From Butyricicoccus pullicaecorum (lineage in GTDB: Bacteria > Bacillota > Clostridia > Oscillospirales > Butyricicoccaceae), in assembly GCA_021531865.1 (NCBI GenBank), contig JAFBIW010000006.1, positions 1 to 64,000 of the forward strand: a DNA stretch of 64,000 bases, in the 5' to 3' direction. Position numbers and translations under genes: made by a program. Positions 43,383-51,230 of this stretch are shown here, piece after piece (positions within the stretch are counted from its first letter, which is position 1; each line of letters starts with the position of its first letter). Under the pieces are notes generated by a model that was not told the origin of the DNA, made no database searches, and saw nothing but the letters and a program-made list of their open reading frames with translations.

Positions 43383-44134
43383 GCCGTCCCCTCCTTTCGC
43401 AGCATCCCGATGAGGGTTTCGCGCAGGGCGATCATCTTGGGGTCGGCCAGACAGGCGCGCGTGCGCGGATAGCCCGCGGGCACCTCGATCGAGGTCAGCC
43501 GCCGGATGGGCGTTTCCTCGCAGACGAGCACCCGGTTCGACAGGAAGAGCGCTTCCTCGACGTCATGCGTGATGAACAGGATGGTCGGCCGGTCGGCCTC
43601 CCACTGTCCCAGCAGCCACTCCTGCATGGATATGCGGGTCAGGAAATCGAGGGCGGAGAACGGCTCGTCGAGCAGAAGGAGCTCAGAATCGGTCAGCACT
43701 GTGCGGGCGAAGGCCGCGCGCTGGCGCATACCGCCCGACAGCTCGCTGGGCGCCTTGTCCCGGCACCCGGCCAGCCCCACGTGGGTCAGCGCCCTGTCCA
43801 CCCGCTCGTCCATTTCGGCACGGCTCAGGCCGCCCCGAATTTCAAGCGGCAGGCGCAGATTTTCACCGATCGTGCGCCACGGAAACAGCAGGTCGCGCTG
43901 GGGCATGTAGCCGCAGTAGCCCTTCTGCCCCCGGATGCTGCGCCCGTTCACCAGAATTTCGCCTGATTTCATGGGCAGAAGCTGGTTTGTCAGGCGGAAA
44001 ATTGTCGATTTGCCGCAGCCGGACGCGCCGATGATCGAGACAAACTCGCCTTTTTCGACACGAAAGGACAGGCTGTCGATGATATTGAAGTCCTCGACCT
44101 CGTATTGAAAGGTCACATCGCGGAATTCCAGCAT
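43379..44134 (-). CDS. thiZ: Thiamine-precursor ABC transporter ATPase
   Basis: 251 residues. Walker A GASGCGKST (~36-44), MPQRDLLFPWRTIGEN Q-loop region, signature LSGGMRQR, Walker B LLLLDEPFSALD and FITHDVEEAL. The start at 44134 (GGAG upstream) lies one base after the tenA stop; the frame stays open beyond but without a ribosome site. Family SsuB/TauB/ThiZ. Confidence 0.92.
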   Translation of the reverse strand: MLEFRDVTFQYEVEDFNIIDSLSFRVEKGEFVSIIGASGCGKSTIFRLTNQLLPMKSGEILVNGRSIRGQKGYCGYMPQRDLLFPWRTIGENLRLPLEIRGGLSRAEMDERVDRALTHVGLAGCRDKAPSELSGGMRQRAAFARTVLTDSELLLLDEPFSALDFLTRISMQEWLLGQWEADRPTILFITHDVEEALFLSNRVLVCEETPIRRLTSIEVPAGYPRTRACLADPKMIALRETLIGMLRKEGTA

Positions 44135-44135
44135 C

Positions 44136-44798
44136 TTAGCGCTCCAGCTTCCACGCCATATCCCAGAAACCGGCCTCGTAGCGGGCGCAGTTCCGGAAAA
44201 TTTCGCACAGCTTTTCAAGCTGCGGCTCGGTGTAGTCGGCGGTCAATTTGTTGACCAGCTCGCACAGCACGACGTTCTCCTGCGCATAGGCGTCGGAGGC
44301 GTAGCTCTCGACCCACGCGCCGTAGAAGGGATGCTTGTCCGCGTCCGGCTTGCGCCGCAGCATTTCCCTGGCAATATGCTCATAGCTGACCGCACAGGCC
44401 AGCACGGCGGTGATGGCCTCGGCCGGGCCGCCCGCCTCGGCGCAAGCGCGCATATAGGCGGTGTAGGACAGGTTCGCGAGCGCGGGCTTGGCCGTGCGCA
44501 GCTCCTCAGGCGTGATGGACAGCTCAGCCATGTAGCCCTCATGGACGTTCATCTCACAGTCCATGATCTGCACGATGTACTGCGCGAAGGTGTGCATGAC
44601 CGCAGGGTCGTCGGCCTTGGACAGACCGATTGCGAAGACCTTGGCGTAGTCAAGCAGGTACAGATAGTCCTGAATCGTGTAAAAACGGAACTTTTCGCGG
44701 GCAAGATCGCCATTCTGGATGCCCAGAACGAAGGGGTGCTCATTGTAGGACTTCCACAGATCATGAGCGGAAGCCAGCAGGCGTTCGGTAGTCAGCAT
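44136..44798 (-). CDS. tenA: Aminopyrimidine aminohydrolase / thiaminase II
   Basis: 220 residues, TenA family. HPFVLGIQNGDLAREKFRFYTIQDYLYL at the start, MDCEMNVHE, the active-site Cys in LACAVSYEHIA (~137) and a C-terminal Glu region are conserved. TenA converts aminomethyl-pyrimidine derivatives to HMP for reuse. With ThiY-type uptake it forms the known base-degraded-thiamine salvage route. Confidence 0.93.
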   Translation of the reverse strand: MLTTERLLASAHDLWKSYNEHPFVLGIQNGDLAREKFRFYTIQDYLYLLDYAKVFAIGLSKADDPAVMHTFAQYIVQIMDCEMNVHEGYMAELSITPEELRTAKPALANLSYTAYMRACAEAGGPAEAITAVLACAVSYEHIAREMLRRKPDADKHPFYGAWVESYASDAYAQENVVLCELVNKLTADYTEPQLEKLCEIFRNCARYEAGFWDMAWKLER

Positions 44799-44805
44799 GG
44801 GGCGT

Positions 44806-45447
44806 TCAGTCCTCCTGTTTCATTTTTTCAGCGAGGGCGCGCAGGCGCTTGGCCGCCGCGCCCGGGTCGGGCTGGGCGAACAGGGCGGAAACGACCGCCG
44901 CGCCCTCCATGCCGCAGCCCTTGAGGCCGAGGATGTTGGTTTCGTTGATGCCGCCGATCGCGACGACGGGCACATCGACCGCGTCGGTGATCTCACGGAG
45001 CTTCTCCGGGGTCAGGTGGCGCGCATCGTGCTTGGTCGTGGTGCCGAAGACCGCGCCCACGCCCAGATAATCCGCGCCCCGCTCCTGTGCCAGCCGGGCG
45101 GACTCGACTGTATTGGCCGAAAGACCGAGAATCAGACCCTCGGCCTGCTTGCGCACATCCCCTTCGGGCACATCGCTCTGCCCCAGATGCACGCCGTCCG
45201 CGCCGCACGCGCGGGCGAGTTCGATCGAATCGTTGACGATGAAGGGCACGCCGTGCTTGCGGCAGACCGGCGCGATCTCCCGGGCGGAAGCCAGAATTTC
45301 TTCTTCCGTTTTCCCCTTTTCGCGGAGCTGGATCATGGTCGCGCCGCCCTCGATGACGGCCTCGACCGCCTCGGCCAGCGTGCGCCCGCCCAGCCAAGAG
45401 CGGTCGGTGACGGCGTACAGGGTCAGCATATCTTTCTGAAATTGCAT
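44806..45447 (-). CDS. thiE: Thiamine-phosphate synthase
   Basis: 213 residues, TIM barrel. Substrate-binding YAVTDRSWLGG, MIQLREKGKTEEE, PFIVNDSIELA, DGVHLGQSD, the phosphate loops VGAVFGTTTKH and VAIGGINETN are all present. It joins HMP-PP with HET-P to give thiamine phosphate. It follows thiW by 16 bases. Confidence 0.96.
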   Translation of the reverse strand: MQFQKDMLTLYAVTDRSWLGGRTLAEAVEAVIEGGATMIQLREKGKTEEEILASAREIAPVCRKHGVPFIVNDSIELARACGADGVHLGQSDVPEGDVRKQAEGLILGLSANTVESARLAQERGADYLGVGAVFGTTTKHDARHLTPEKLREITDAVDVPVVAIGGINETNILGLKGCGMEGAAVVSALFAQPDPGAAAKRLRALAEKMKQED

Positions 45448-45463
45448 GGTTTTCCTCCGAATG

Positions 45464-45973
45464 TTATCGCATTGCCGCGCGCAGGTCGCGGAAGACGCTC
45501 GTACGGTCGAGCGCGGTCACAACAAGAGCCGCGACGATCGAACCGGCGATCGTGTTGATGAGGAACGAGGGAACGAAGGCGAACAGGGTCGCGGTTCTGC
45601 CCAGCAGACCGACCGCAATCGGGACGGCCAGCAGCGCGCCCAGAATGCCGGTGCCCACGACCTCGCCCACGCAGGCGTAGGGCAGCTTGCCGCCCGCGCG
45701 GTAGAGCAGACCGGCCAGCAGCGCGCCGCACATCGAACCGGGAAAGGCCAGCAGGGTGCCCGTGCCGATCAGGTTGCGGATGAGCGAGGCGACAAAGGCC
45801 GCACCGACCGCGTAGCCTGGGCCAAGCAGGACGCCCGCGATGACGTTCACCATGTGCTGCACAGGCGAGCACTTGGCCGCGCCGATCGGGATGGAAAACA
45901 TGCCGCCGACGACCGCGACGGCGGTCAGCAGACCGGCCATCGCCAGCTTGCGGGTCATATTGTTCGATTTCAT
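45464..45973 (-). CDS. thiW: ThiW, thiazole-specific ECF transporter S component
   Basis: 169 residues, five to six membrane helices. KLAMAGLLTAVAVVGGMFSIPIGAAKCSPVQHMVNV and GTLLAFPGSMCGALLAGLLYR are typical of ThiW. It gives substrate specificity for hydroxyethylthiazole to a shared ECF ATPase/T module, which is not encoded in this window. The start overlaps thiD as ATGA. Confidence 0.92.
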   Translation of the reverse strand: MKSNNMTRKLAMAGLLTAVAVVGGMFSIPIGAAKCSPVQHMVNVIAGVLLGPGYAVGAAFVASLIRNLIGTGTLLAFPGSMCGALLAGLLYRAGGKLPYACVGEVVGTGILGALLAVPIAVGLLGRTATLFAFVPSFLINTIAGSIVAALVVTALDRTSVFRDLRAAMR

Positions 45974-46770
45974 GCTTCATCCTCCTCCGGGAAGAACGCG
46001 TAGAAGTGGTTGAGCGGGCCGCAGCCCTTGCCGATCGCGAGCGAGCGGCGGATACCGGCGGTCACGTAATCCTTGGCGCGGCCGACGGCCTCCTCGATCG
46101 GATAGCCCAGCGCCAGATTGGACGCGATGGCCGAGGACAGCGTGCAGCCGGTTCCGTGGGTGTTCTTGGTGTCGATGCGCTCGGTCTCGTAGTGATGGAA
46201 CTGCTCACCGTCAAACAGGACATCGAGCGCGTTGCCGATCGCGTGGCCGCCCTTGACAAGCACGTTCTTGCAGCCCATTGCATGGATGCGGCGCGCGGCC
46301 TCCTCCATATCCTCGACCGAATGGATCTCCATTTTCGCAATGCACTCGGCCTCGGGGATGTTGGGCGTCAGGACGGTCGCCAGCGGCAGAACGGTCTCGA
46401 TCAGCGCGCCGACCGAATCGGGGTCCATCAGCGGACAGCCGTTCTTGGCGTACATGACCGGATCGATGACGACGTGCGCGGGCTGATACTGGCGCAGCTT
46501 GCCCGCAACCGCCTGCATACAGGCCGGGGTCGAGAGCATGCCGACCTTGACCGCGTCGGGCACGATGTCCTCAAAGACCGCGTCGATCTGATCCTCGATC
46601 ATCTTGGGCGAAACGTCCTCGATCGAAATGACGCGGGCGGTGTTCTCCGCGACGACCGAAACGATGACGCTCATCGCGAAGCAGCCGTGTGCCGACATGG
46701 TCTTGAGGTCAGCCTGCACGCCCGCGCCGCCCGAGCAGTCCGAACCGGCGATGGTCAATACTTTTTTCAT
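45970..46770 (-). CDS. thiD: HMP/HMP-P kinase
   Basis: 266 residues, ribokinase fold. LTIAGSDCSGGAGVQADLKT with the catalytic-site glycines, HVVIDPVMYAKNG, and DTKNTHGTGCTLSSAIAS with the anion hole GTGC near residue 212. It phosphorylates HMP twice for ThiE. AAGGAGG precedes the ATG at 46770. First gene after the riboswitch and terminator. Confidence 0.96.
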   Translation of the reverse strand: MKKVLTIAGSDCSGGAGVQADLKTMSAHGCFAMSVIVSVVAENTARVISIEDVSPKMIEDQIDAVFEDIVPDAVKVGMLSTPACMQAVAGKLRQYQPAHVVIDPVMYAKNGCPLMDPDSVGALIETVLPLATVLTPNIPEAECIAKMEIHSVEDMEEAARRIHAMGCKNVLVKGGHAIGNALDVLFDGEQFHHYETERIDTKNTHGTGCTLSSAIASNLALGYPIEEAVGRAKDYVTAGIRRSLAIGKGCGPLNHFYAFFPEEDEA

Positions 46771-46793
46771 AAAGGTTTCCTCCTTTTGGCAAT

Positions 46794-46827
46794 CAAAAAG
46801 GGACATTCCAACAGTTGGAATGTCCCT
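46794..46827 (-). terminator. Riboswitch-controlled terminator before thiD
   Basis: AGGGACATTCCAA pairs with TTGGAATGTCCCT; five U follow on the minus strand. It lies between the TPP aptamer and thiD and gives the switch its transcriptional off state. Confidence 0.88.
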
Positions 46828-46885
46828 CTGGTCTCTCGAATCTCTCCGCGCGGATTTCCGCACGGCAAGCACGTGAATCCGCGGT

Positions 46886-46974
46886 CGCTTCCCTACGTTG
46901 GCATGATCCAAATCAGGTAAGGTCGAGGGCGCACACCCTCCTCTCAGCTCCTTTTGGAACTCCCTTGCGGGGAT
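46886..46974 (-). ncRNA. TPP riboswitch (thi box)
   Basis: Minus strand from about 46972: AAGGGAGTTCC, GGAGCTGAGAGG, a variable CGCCC stem, then TACCTGATTTGGATCATGCC and AACGTAGGGAAG. The CTGAGAG and CCTGAT...GTAGGGAAG blocks are the conserved TPP-binding core. Thiamine pyrophosphate binding should favour the terminator downstream and shut off thiDWE-tenA-thiZXY. Confidence 0.95.
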
Positions 46975-46975
46975 T

Positions 46976-47004
46976 ATTGTATCATGACCGACCGTTTTTG
47001 TCAA
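46976..47004 (-). promoter_or_regulatory. Promoter of the thiamine operon
   Basis: TTGACA (46999-47004), 17 bases, TACAAT (46976-46981) on the minus strand, placing the start a few bases before the aptamer. It lies inside the end of the upstream DUF2207-like gene. Confidence 0.85.
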
Positions 47005-47794
47005 CGGAAACTTGGTTTCCGGCCGCTGTGCCGTCCAAAACAGCCTGCGCCAGCACATCGGCCAGCGCGGCCTGCGGCCCGGCAGCGTCGGACGCGCCCG
47101 TGAGCACGGCGAAGACCGCCGCCTCGCCGGTCAGGCTGTCCTGCGCCCGCGCGAACTTCTGAAACCCGGCCAGACCGCGCGCCAGACGCACGCCCTTGGC
47201 CGTGTAGATTTCGCGTTCGTCCCGGGAGAAGCCGAATTTTGTTTTCTTTCCCTCGAGATACGCGCCGCCCAGTTCACGCAGGGCGCGCACGCCCTCGTGC
47301 CGGAGCTGGATCATCCGGTTTTGGAGCGCCGCCGCGTCCGCCCGCGCCGCCTGATACAGCTCGCTGCGCTGGAGCGTCCCGTCCGTGTCCGCCCAGCCGC
47401 GCAGGGTCTCGAACAGGCCGCGCTCGGCCGTCGTCGAGCCTGTGGGCATATCCGTAAAGGTCACCTCGGCCTGCTCGTCCTCCCCGAAGGAGCGCAGCTT
47501 CTTCTTGGGCGCGACCCGCAGGGTCAGGCAGCCCGCCTGCGTCCAGCGCAGGAGCAGGGCGGCAAGCCACGCCCGGTCGTCCCCGCCCTGACCGGCGGCA
47601 CGCAAGAGTGCCGCCGCCGCGCCCAGATGCCCGCCGCAAGGCAGCGCATTCTGCGCCGGGAGCTTCTCCCAGTGCAGCGTCCGCCGCAGCCGGCCGGCCG
47701 TCATCGGACGGCGGCTGTTCCAAATTGCCCAGAGCGCCAGCAGGGGCAGCAGAAGCGCCAGATTCCAGCCCAGCGCCAGCAGCAGATTCCGCAC
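46982..47794 (-). CDS. Membrane-anchored protein like the C-terminal half of DUF2207
   Basis: 270 residues from a GTG start three bases after the comEB stop. One N-terminal membrane helix (LLLALGWNLALLLPLLALWAIW), then soluble parts with LLLRWTQAGCLTLR, AERGLFETLRGWADTDGTLQRSEL and ARGLAGFQKFARAQDSL, which recall the cytoplasmic end of DUF2207/YciQ-like proteins. The long N-terminal ectodomain of that family is absent. The function is unknown. The start is not certain, since only a GGGG lies upstream; translation is probably coupled to comEB. Confidence 0.65.
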   Translation of the reverse strand: MRNLLLALGWNLALLLPLLALWAIWNSRRPMTAGRLRRTLHWEKLPAQNALPCGGHLGAAAALLRAAGQGGDDRAWLAALLLRWTQAGCLTLRVAPKKKLRSFGEDEQAEVTFTDMPTGSTTAERGLFETLRGWADTDGTLQRSELYQAARADAAALQNRMIQLRHEGVRALRELGGAYLEGKKTKFGFSRDEREIYTAKGVRLARGLAGFQKFARAQDSLTGEAAVFAVLTGASDAAGPQAALADVLAQAVLDGTAAGNQVSVDKNGRS

Positions 47795-47797
47795 GGC

Positions 47798-48286
47798 TTA
47801 ATACCCCATCTGCCCGGCGAGCAGCTCATCGTGGTCGATCCACTGCTGCACGTCGATAATCTCGTATGTATCCATCGTCCGGCGGATGACCACCTGCGCA
47901 ATGCCCGCGTTGATGATCATGCGCTTGCACATCGTACAGGAGTTCGCGTCGCCGATCAGCTCATTCGTCTTGGCGTCCCGGCCGACCAGATAGAGCGTCG
48001 CGCCCAGCATCTGCTCGCGCGAGGCGTGGATGATCGCGTTGGCCTCGGCGTGTACCGAGCGGCAGAACTCGTACCGCTCGCCGCGCGGGATCTTCATCTG
48101 CTCACGGATGCAGGTGCCGAGGTCGATGCAGTTGGCCCGGCCGCGCGGCGCGCCGACATAGCCGGTCGAGACGATCACGTCGTTCTTGACAATGACCGCG
48201 CCGTAGTTGCGGCGCAGGCAGGTGCCGCGCTCCCGCGCGACGTCGGCCATATCCAGATAATAATTGTGCTTATCCCGTCTGTTCAT
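47798..48286 (-). CDS. comEB: Deoxycytidylate deaminase (ComEB-type)
   Basis: 162 residues. Zinc-site motifs SVHAEANAI (~77-85, with catalytic Glu) and NSCTMCKRM (~115-123) of the cytidine/dCMP deaminase family. It turns dCMP to dUMP for thymidylate synthesis. Its start overlaps the orphan ABC ATPase stop as ATGA. Confidence 0.93.
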   Translation of the reverse strand: MNRRDKHNYYLDMADVARERGTCLRRNYGAVIVKNDVIVSTGYVGAPRGRANCIDLGTCIREQMKIPRGERYEFCRSVHAEANAIIHASREQMLGATLYLVGRDAKTNELIGDANSCTMCKRMIINAGIAQVVIRRTMDTYEIIDVQQWIDHDELLAGQMGY

Positions 48287-48960
48287 GGGTCATTTCCTCC
48301 TGTTTCGGGGCAGATTTTGCCCGATTTGATCAAAATATGCCGTCCGGCGCGGGCGGCCGCCGCAGGGTCGTGGGTGATGCAGACGATCGTTCGCCCGGCC
48401 GCGCTCAGCCGGTCGAACAGGTCTAAGATCTCGCCCGCCGCGTCCGGATCGAGGTTGCCGGTCGGCTCGTCGGCCAGCAGGACGTCCGGGTCGGCCGCCA
48501 GCGCCCGCGCGATGGCCACCCGCTGCTGCTGTCCGCCCGACAGGGCGGCGGGCGGATGCCGCAGCCGTGCGCCCAGCCCGACCATGCACAGCGCATCCGC
48601 CGCCCGGCTGAGCCGCTCGGCCCGGGACACGCCCTGAAAGGTCAGCGGCAGCGCCGCGTTTTCGAGCGCGTCCATCCCGGGCACCAGCCCAAAGCTCTGA
48701 AAGACGAAGCCGATGCGCGTGCCGCGCAGGCGGGCGCGTCCGGCGGCGGACAGGCGCGAAACGTCCACCCCGTCGAAGCGGTAGACCCCGCTCGTCGGCC
48801 GGTCGAGACAGCCCAGGATGTGCATGAGCGTGGACTTGCCCGAGCCGGACGCGCCCATGACCGAAACATAGTCGCCGCGCGCGATCTCGAGCGTCACGTC
48901 CCGCAGGGCGCACACCCTGCCTTTGTCATATATTTTACAGACATTTTCCATCCGAATCAA
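48283..48960 (-). CDS. LolD/MacB-type ABC transporter ATPase without adjacent permease
   Basis: 225 residues. Walker A GASGSGKST (~36-44), GFVFQSFGLVPGMDALEN, signature LSGGQQQR, Walker B VLLADEPTGNLDPD and CITHDPAAAA are intact. The match is to the LolD/FtsE/MacB group that works with a FtsX-like permease, but neither neighbour is one. The best start is TTG at 48960, eight bases after GGAGG; that ribosome site lies in the 3' arm of a strong hairpin. Confidence 0.88.
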   Translation of the reverse strand: MIRMENVCKIYDKGRVCALRDVTLEIARGDYVSVMGASGSGKSTLMHILGCLDRPTSGVYRFDGVDVSRLSAAGRARLRGTRIGFVFQSFGLVPGMDALENAALPLTFQGVSRAERLSRAADALCMVGLGARLRHPPAALSGGQQQRVAIARALAADPDVLLADEPTGNLDPDAAGEILDLFDRLSAAGRTIVCITHDPAAAARAGRHILIKSGKICPETGGNDP

Positions 48961-48966
48961 GAGAAA

Positions 48967-49001
48967 ATCCCTCCCTGCGACCAGTATGTACAGGGAGGGA
49001 T
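48967..49001 (-). terminator. Terminator hairpin that also contains the next gene's ribosome site
   Basis: ATCCCTCCCTG (48967-48977) pairs with CAGGGAGGGAT (48991-49001); TTTTCTCTT follows on the minus strand. The 3' arm supplies the GGAGGG of the ABC ATPase gene. Confidence 0.75.
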
Positions 49002-49011
49002 CGAAGTATCC

Positions 49012-50349
49012 TCAGGAGACCAGCTTGGTGCGGCGCTTCCACACGCCCGCACGCACGAACAGAAGCGAAGCCGCGGTGCCGATGAACCAGCCGACCGGCC
49101 AGCTCGACCAGATACCGACCGCGCCCCACATCTGCGAAAAGAAGAAGGCCAGCACGACGCGCAGAATGAGGTCGGAAAAGGTCGAGATCATGAAGGCGGT
49201 CATCGCGCCCGCGCCGCGCAGCACGCCGTCGGCGCACAGCTTGAGCGAGATGACGGCGTAAAACGGCGCGACCACCCGAAGAAAGAGCGCGCCCGCCGCG
49301 ATGACCTCAGGCTCACTCGCCGAGACAAACAGCCGCATGACCAGACTGCCGCCCAGCGCAAACAGGAGCGAAAAGGGCACGGCCACGCCGACCGACATCT
49401 TTGCGCCCGCCTTGAGGCCCTGCGTGACCCGATCGAACCGCTCCGCGCCGATGTTCTGCGCGGCGAAGCTGGACATCGCGCTGCCCAGCGCGGTCAAGCC
49501 CACAATGACAAAGTTATTCAGCTTCATCGCGGCGGAAAAACCGCCCACGACCGTCCAGCCGTAGCCGTTGACCAGCCACTGGATGAACAGGTTGCCCACC
49601 GAAATGAAGCTCTGCTGCAAAATGCTGGGCACGGCCAGACCCGCGATGCGCATGAACAGCAGGCCGGAAAACAGTGGTAACGCGTCGGTCTCGACCTTCC
49701 GCAGACGGCGCAGCAGGGTCAGCAGGGCGAGCACTGAGGCCATACCCTGCGCGAGGAAGGTCGCCCAGGCCACGCCTGCAACGCCCATGTCAAAGGCGGT
49801 GACCAGCACATAGTCCAGAATCACATTGCCGACCGACGAGCCGATCAGCAGATACAGCGGCGTGCGGCTGTCGCCCAGCGCGTTGAAAATGCCGGTGCAG
49901 ATATTGTAAAGGAACAGAAAGGCCATGCCGTACAGGTAGATGCGCAGATAGAGCGCGGCGTCGTCAAAGATGTACGCGTCCGTCCCGAGTGCGCCCAGCA
50001 TACCCTCGCAGAAGAGCAGACCGGCGGCCATCAGCACCAGACTGATCGCCAGCGTGGACAGGATCGAGGTCGAAACGGCGGTCTTCATCCGGCTGTAATC
50101 CTTCGCGCCGAAGAGCTGGGACACGGCGACCGAGCAGCCCAGATTCAGGCCGGTCGCCACCGTCATGAACAGCATGGTCACCGGATAGGACGCGCCGATC
50201 GCCGCGAGCGCCGAACCGCCCACGCACCGGCCCGCGATCACGCTGTCCGCGATCTGGTACATCTGCTGAAAGGCCACGCTGCACAGCACGGGCAGCGCAA
50301 ACCGCCACAGGATCTTCCCGGGTTTTCCCTCTGTCATATCAGTTATCAT
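49012..50349 (-). CDS. MATE-family multidrug/Na+ antiporter
   Basis: 445 residues, twelve membrane helices in two halves (KILWRFALPVLCSVAFQQMYQIADSVIAGR and LPLFSGLLFMRIAGLAVPSILQQSFISVGN starts). It resembles the NorM/DinF group. It should export cationic drugs or metabolites in exchange for Na+ or H+. The start at 50349 is chosen by alignment with the family; a GGGAG lies 13 bases upstream. The open frame continues far beyond but is not coding. Confidence 0.92.
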   Translation of the reverse strand: MITDMTEGKPGKILWRFALPVLCSVAFQQMYQIADSVIAGRCVGGSALAAIGASYPVTMLFMTVATGLNLGCSVAVSQLFGAKDYSRMKTAVSTSILSTLAISLVLMAAGLLFCEGMLGALGTDAYIFDDAALYLRIYLYGMAFLFLYNICTGIFNALGDSRTPLYLLIGSSVGNVILDYVLVTAFDMGVAGVAWATFLAQGMASVLALLTLLRRLRKVETDALPLFSGLLFMRIAGLAVPSILQQSFISVGNLFIQWLVNGYGWTVVGGFSAAMKLNNFVIVGLTALGSAMSSFAAQNIGAERFDRVTQGLKAGAKMSVGVAVPFSLLFALGGSLVMRLFVSASEPEVIAAGALFLRVVAPFYAVISLKLCADGVLRGAGAMTAFMISTFSDLILRVVLAFFFSQMWGAVGIWSSWPVGWFIGTAASLLFVRAGVWKRRTKLVS

Positions 50350-50406
50350 AAAGCAGCTGCAGCTCCCTTCGCGTTTGTCTTTGGTGAAATTGCCTTGTTT
50401 CAATTT

Positions 50407-50436
50407 ATTATATTCCGTTTTCCGTCTGTTCCGCAA
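50407..50436 (-). promoter_or_regulatory. MATE gene promoter
   Basis: TTGCGG (50431-50436), 18 bases, TATAAT (50407-50412) on the minus strand. Confidence 0.65.
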
Positions 50437-50500
50437 GAAAAAACACCGGTTTTCCATCATTTTCGTCAAATAACACAATTTTTTGATGACAAACCGACGC

Positions 50501-50529
50501 TTGACAGACATATTTTTCTGATTTAGAGT
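50501..50529 (+). promoter_or_regulatory. Promoter of the oxidoreductase gene
   Basis: TTGACA (50501-50506), 17 bases, TAGAGT (50524-50529), about 30 bases before the ATG. Confidence 0.6.
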
Positions 50530-50559
50530 TATCCTATATTGGAAAGGAGCATGTTCCCT

Positions 50560-51162
50560 ATGAAGGTTCTGTTTGTCAACGGCTGTATCCGCAGCACGCA
50601 GTCGCGCACGCTGGCAATCGCCGATCATTTCCTTGCCCAGCTCAAAAAGCGCCGCCCGGACGCTGAGGTATCGGTCGCCGATCTGGACGCCCTCGGTCTG
50701 CGTCCGCTGACCACCCTGACGCTGGCCACGCGGGACGCCCGCATCGCGGCGCAGACGTGGGACGACCCGATGTTCGCCGAGGCCCGCCGCTTCGCGCAGG
50801 CCGACGTGATCGTGATCGCCGCGCCCTTCTGGGAGGGCACCTTCCCCGCCGCCCTGCACACCTACATCGAGCACATCTGCGTCACCGGTCTGACCTTCCG
50901 CTACGGCGACCGGGGCGAAGCAATCGGTCTGTGCCGGGCGCGCCGCGCGGTCTTTATCAACACCAAAGGCGGCATTTACGCGCACGGCCCGGCGCAGCAG
51001 GCCGATCTGGCCGCGCAGTTTCTGCGGGTCAATCTCGCCATGCTGGGCGTGCCCCAGCTCGACACGGTCACAGCCGAGGGGCTGGACATCGACGGCATGG
51101 ATGTACCCGCCCTGCTCCGCCGCGCGAAGGAGGACGCCGACGCGCTGGCCGCCACCTTCTGA
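50560..51162 (+). CDS. Flavodoxin-fold NAD(P)H oxidoreductase (AcpD/azoreductase-like)
   Basis: 200 residues. MKVLFVNGCIRSTQSRTLAI with the FMN-phosphate loop, DVIVIAAPFWEGTFPAALHTYIEH and FINTKGGIYAHG are those of FMN-dependent NADH-azoreductases/quinone reductases. It probably reduces quinones, azo or nitro compounds with NAD(P)H. ATG 50560 follows AAAGGAG by 10 bases; the in-frame ATG at 50551 touches the ribosome site and is unlikely. Confidence 0.9.
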   Translation: MKVLFVNGCIRSTQSRTLAIADHFLAQLKKRRPDAEVSVADLDALGLRPLTTLTLATRDARIAAQTWDDPMFAEARRFAQADVIVIAAPFWEGTFPAALHTYIEHICVTGLTFRYGDRGEAIGLCRARRAVFINTKGGIYAHGPAQQADLAAQFLRVNLAMLGVPQLDTVTAEGLDIDGMDVPALLRRAKEDADALAATF

Positions 51163-51177
51163 ATGCTTCCGGACAGC

Positions 51178-51214
51178 AAAAAATCCCGACTCCGCACGGA
51201 GCCGGGATCTTTTA
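51178..51214. terminator. Bidirectional terminator
   Basis: AAAAATCCCGACTCC, loop GCAC, GGAGCCGGGATCTTTT, between converging genes. Confidence 0.85.
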
Positions 51215-51230
51215 TGATCTGTTTTGCGAA

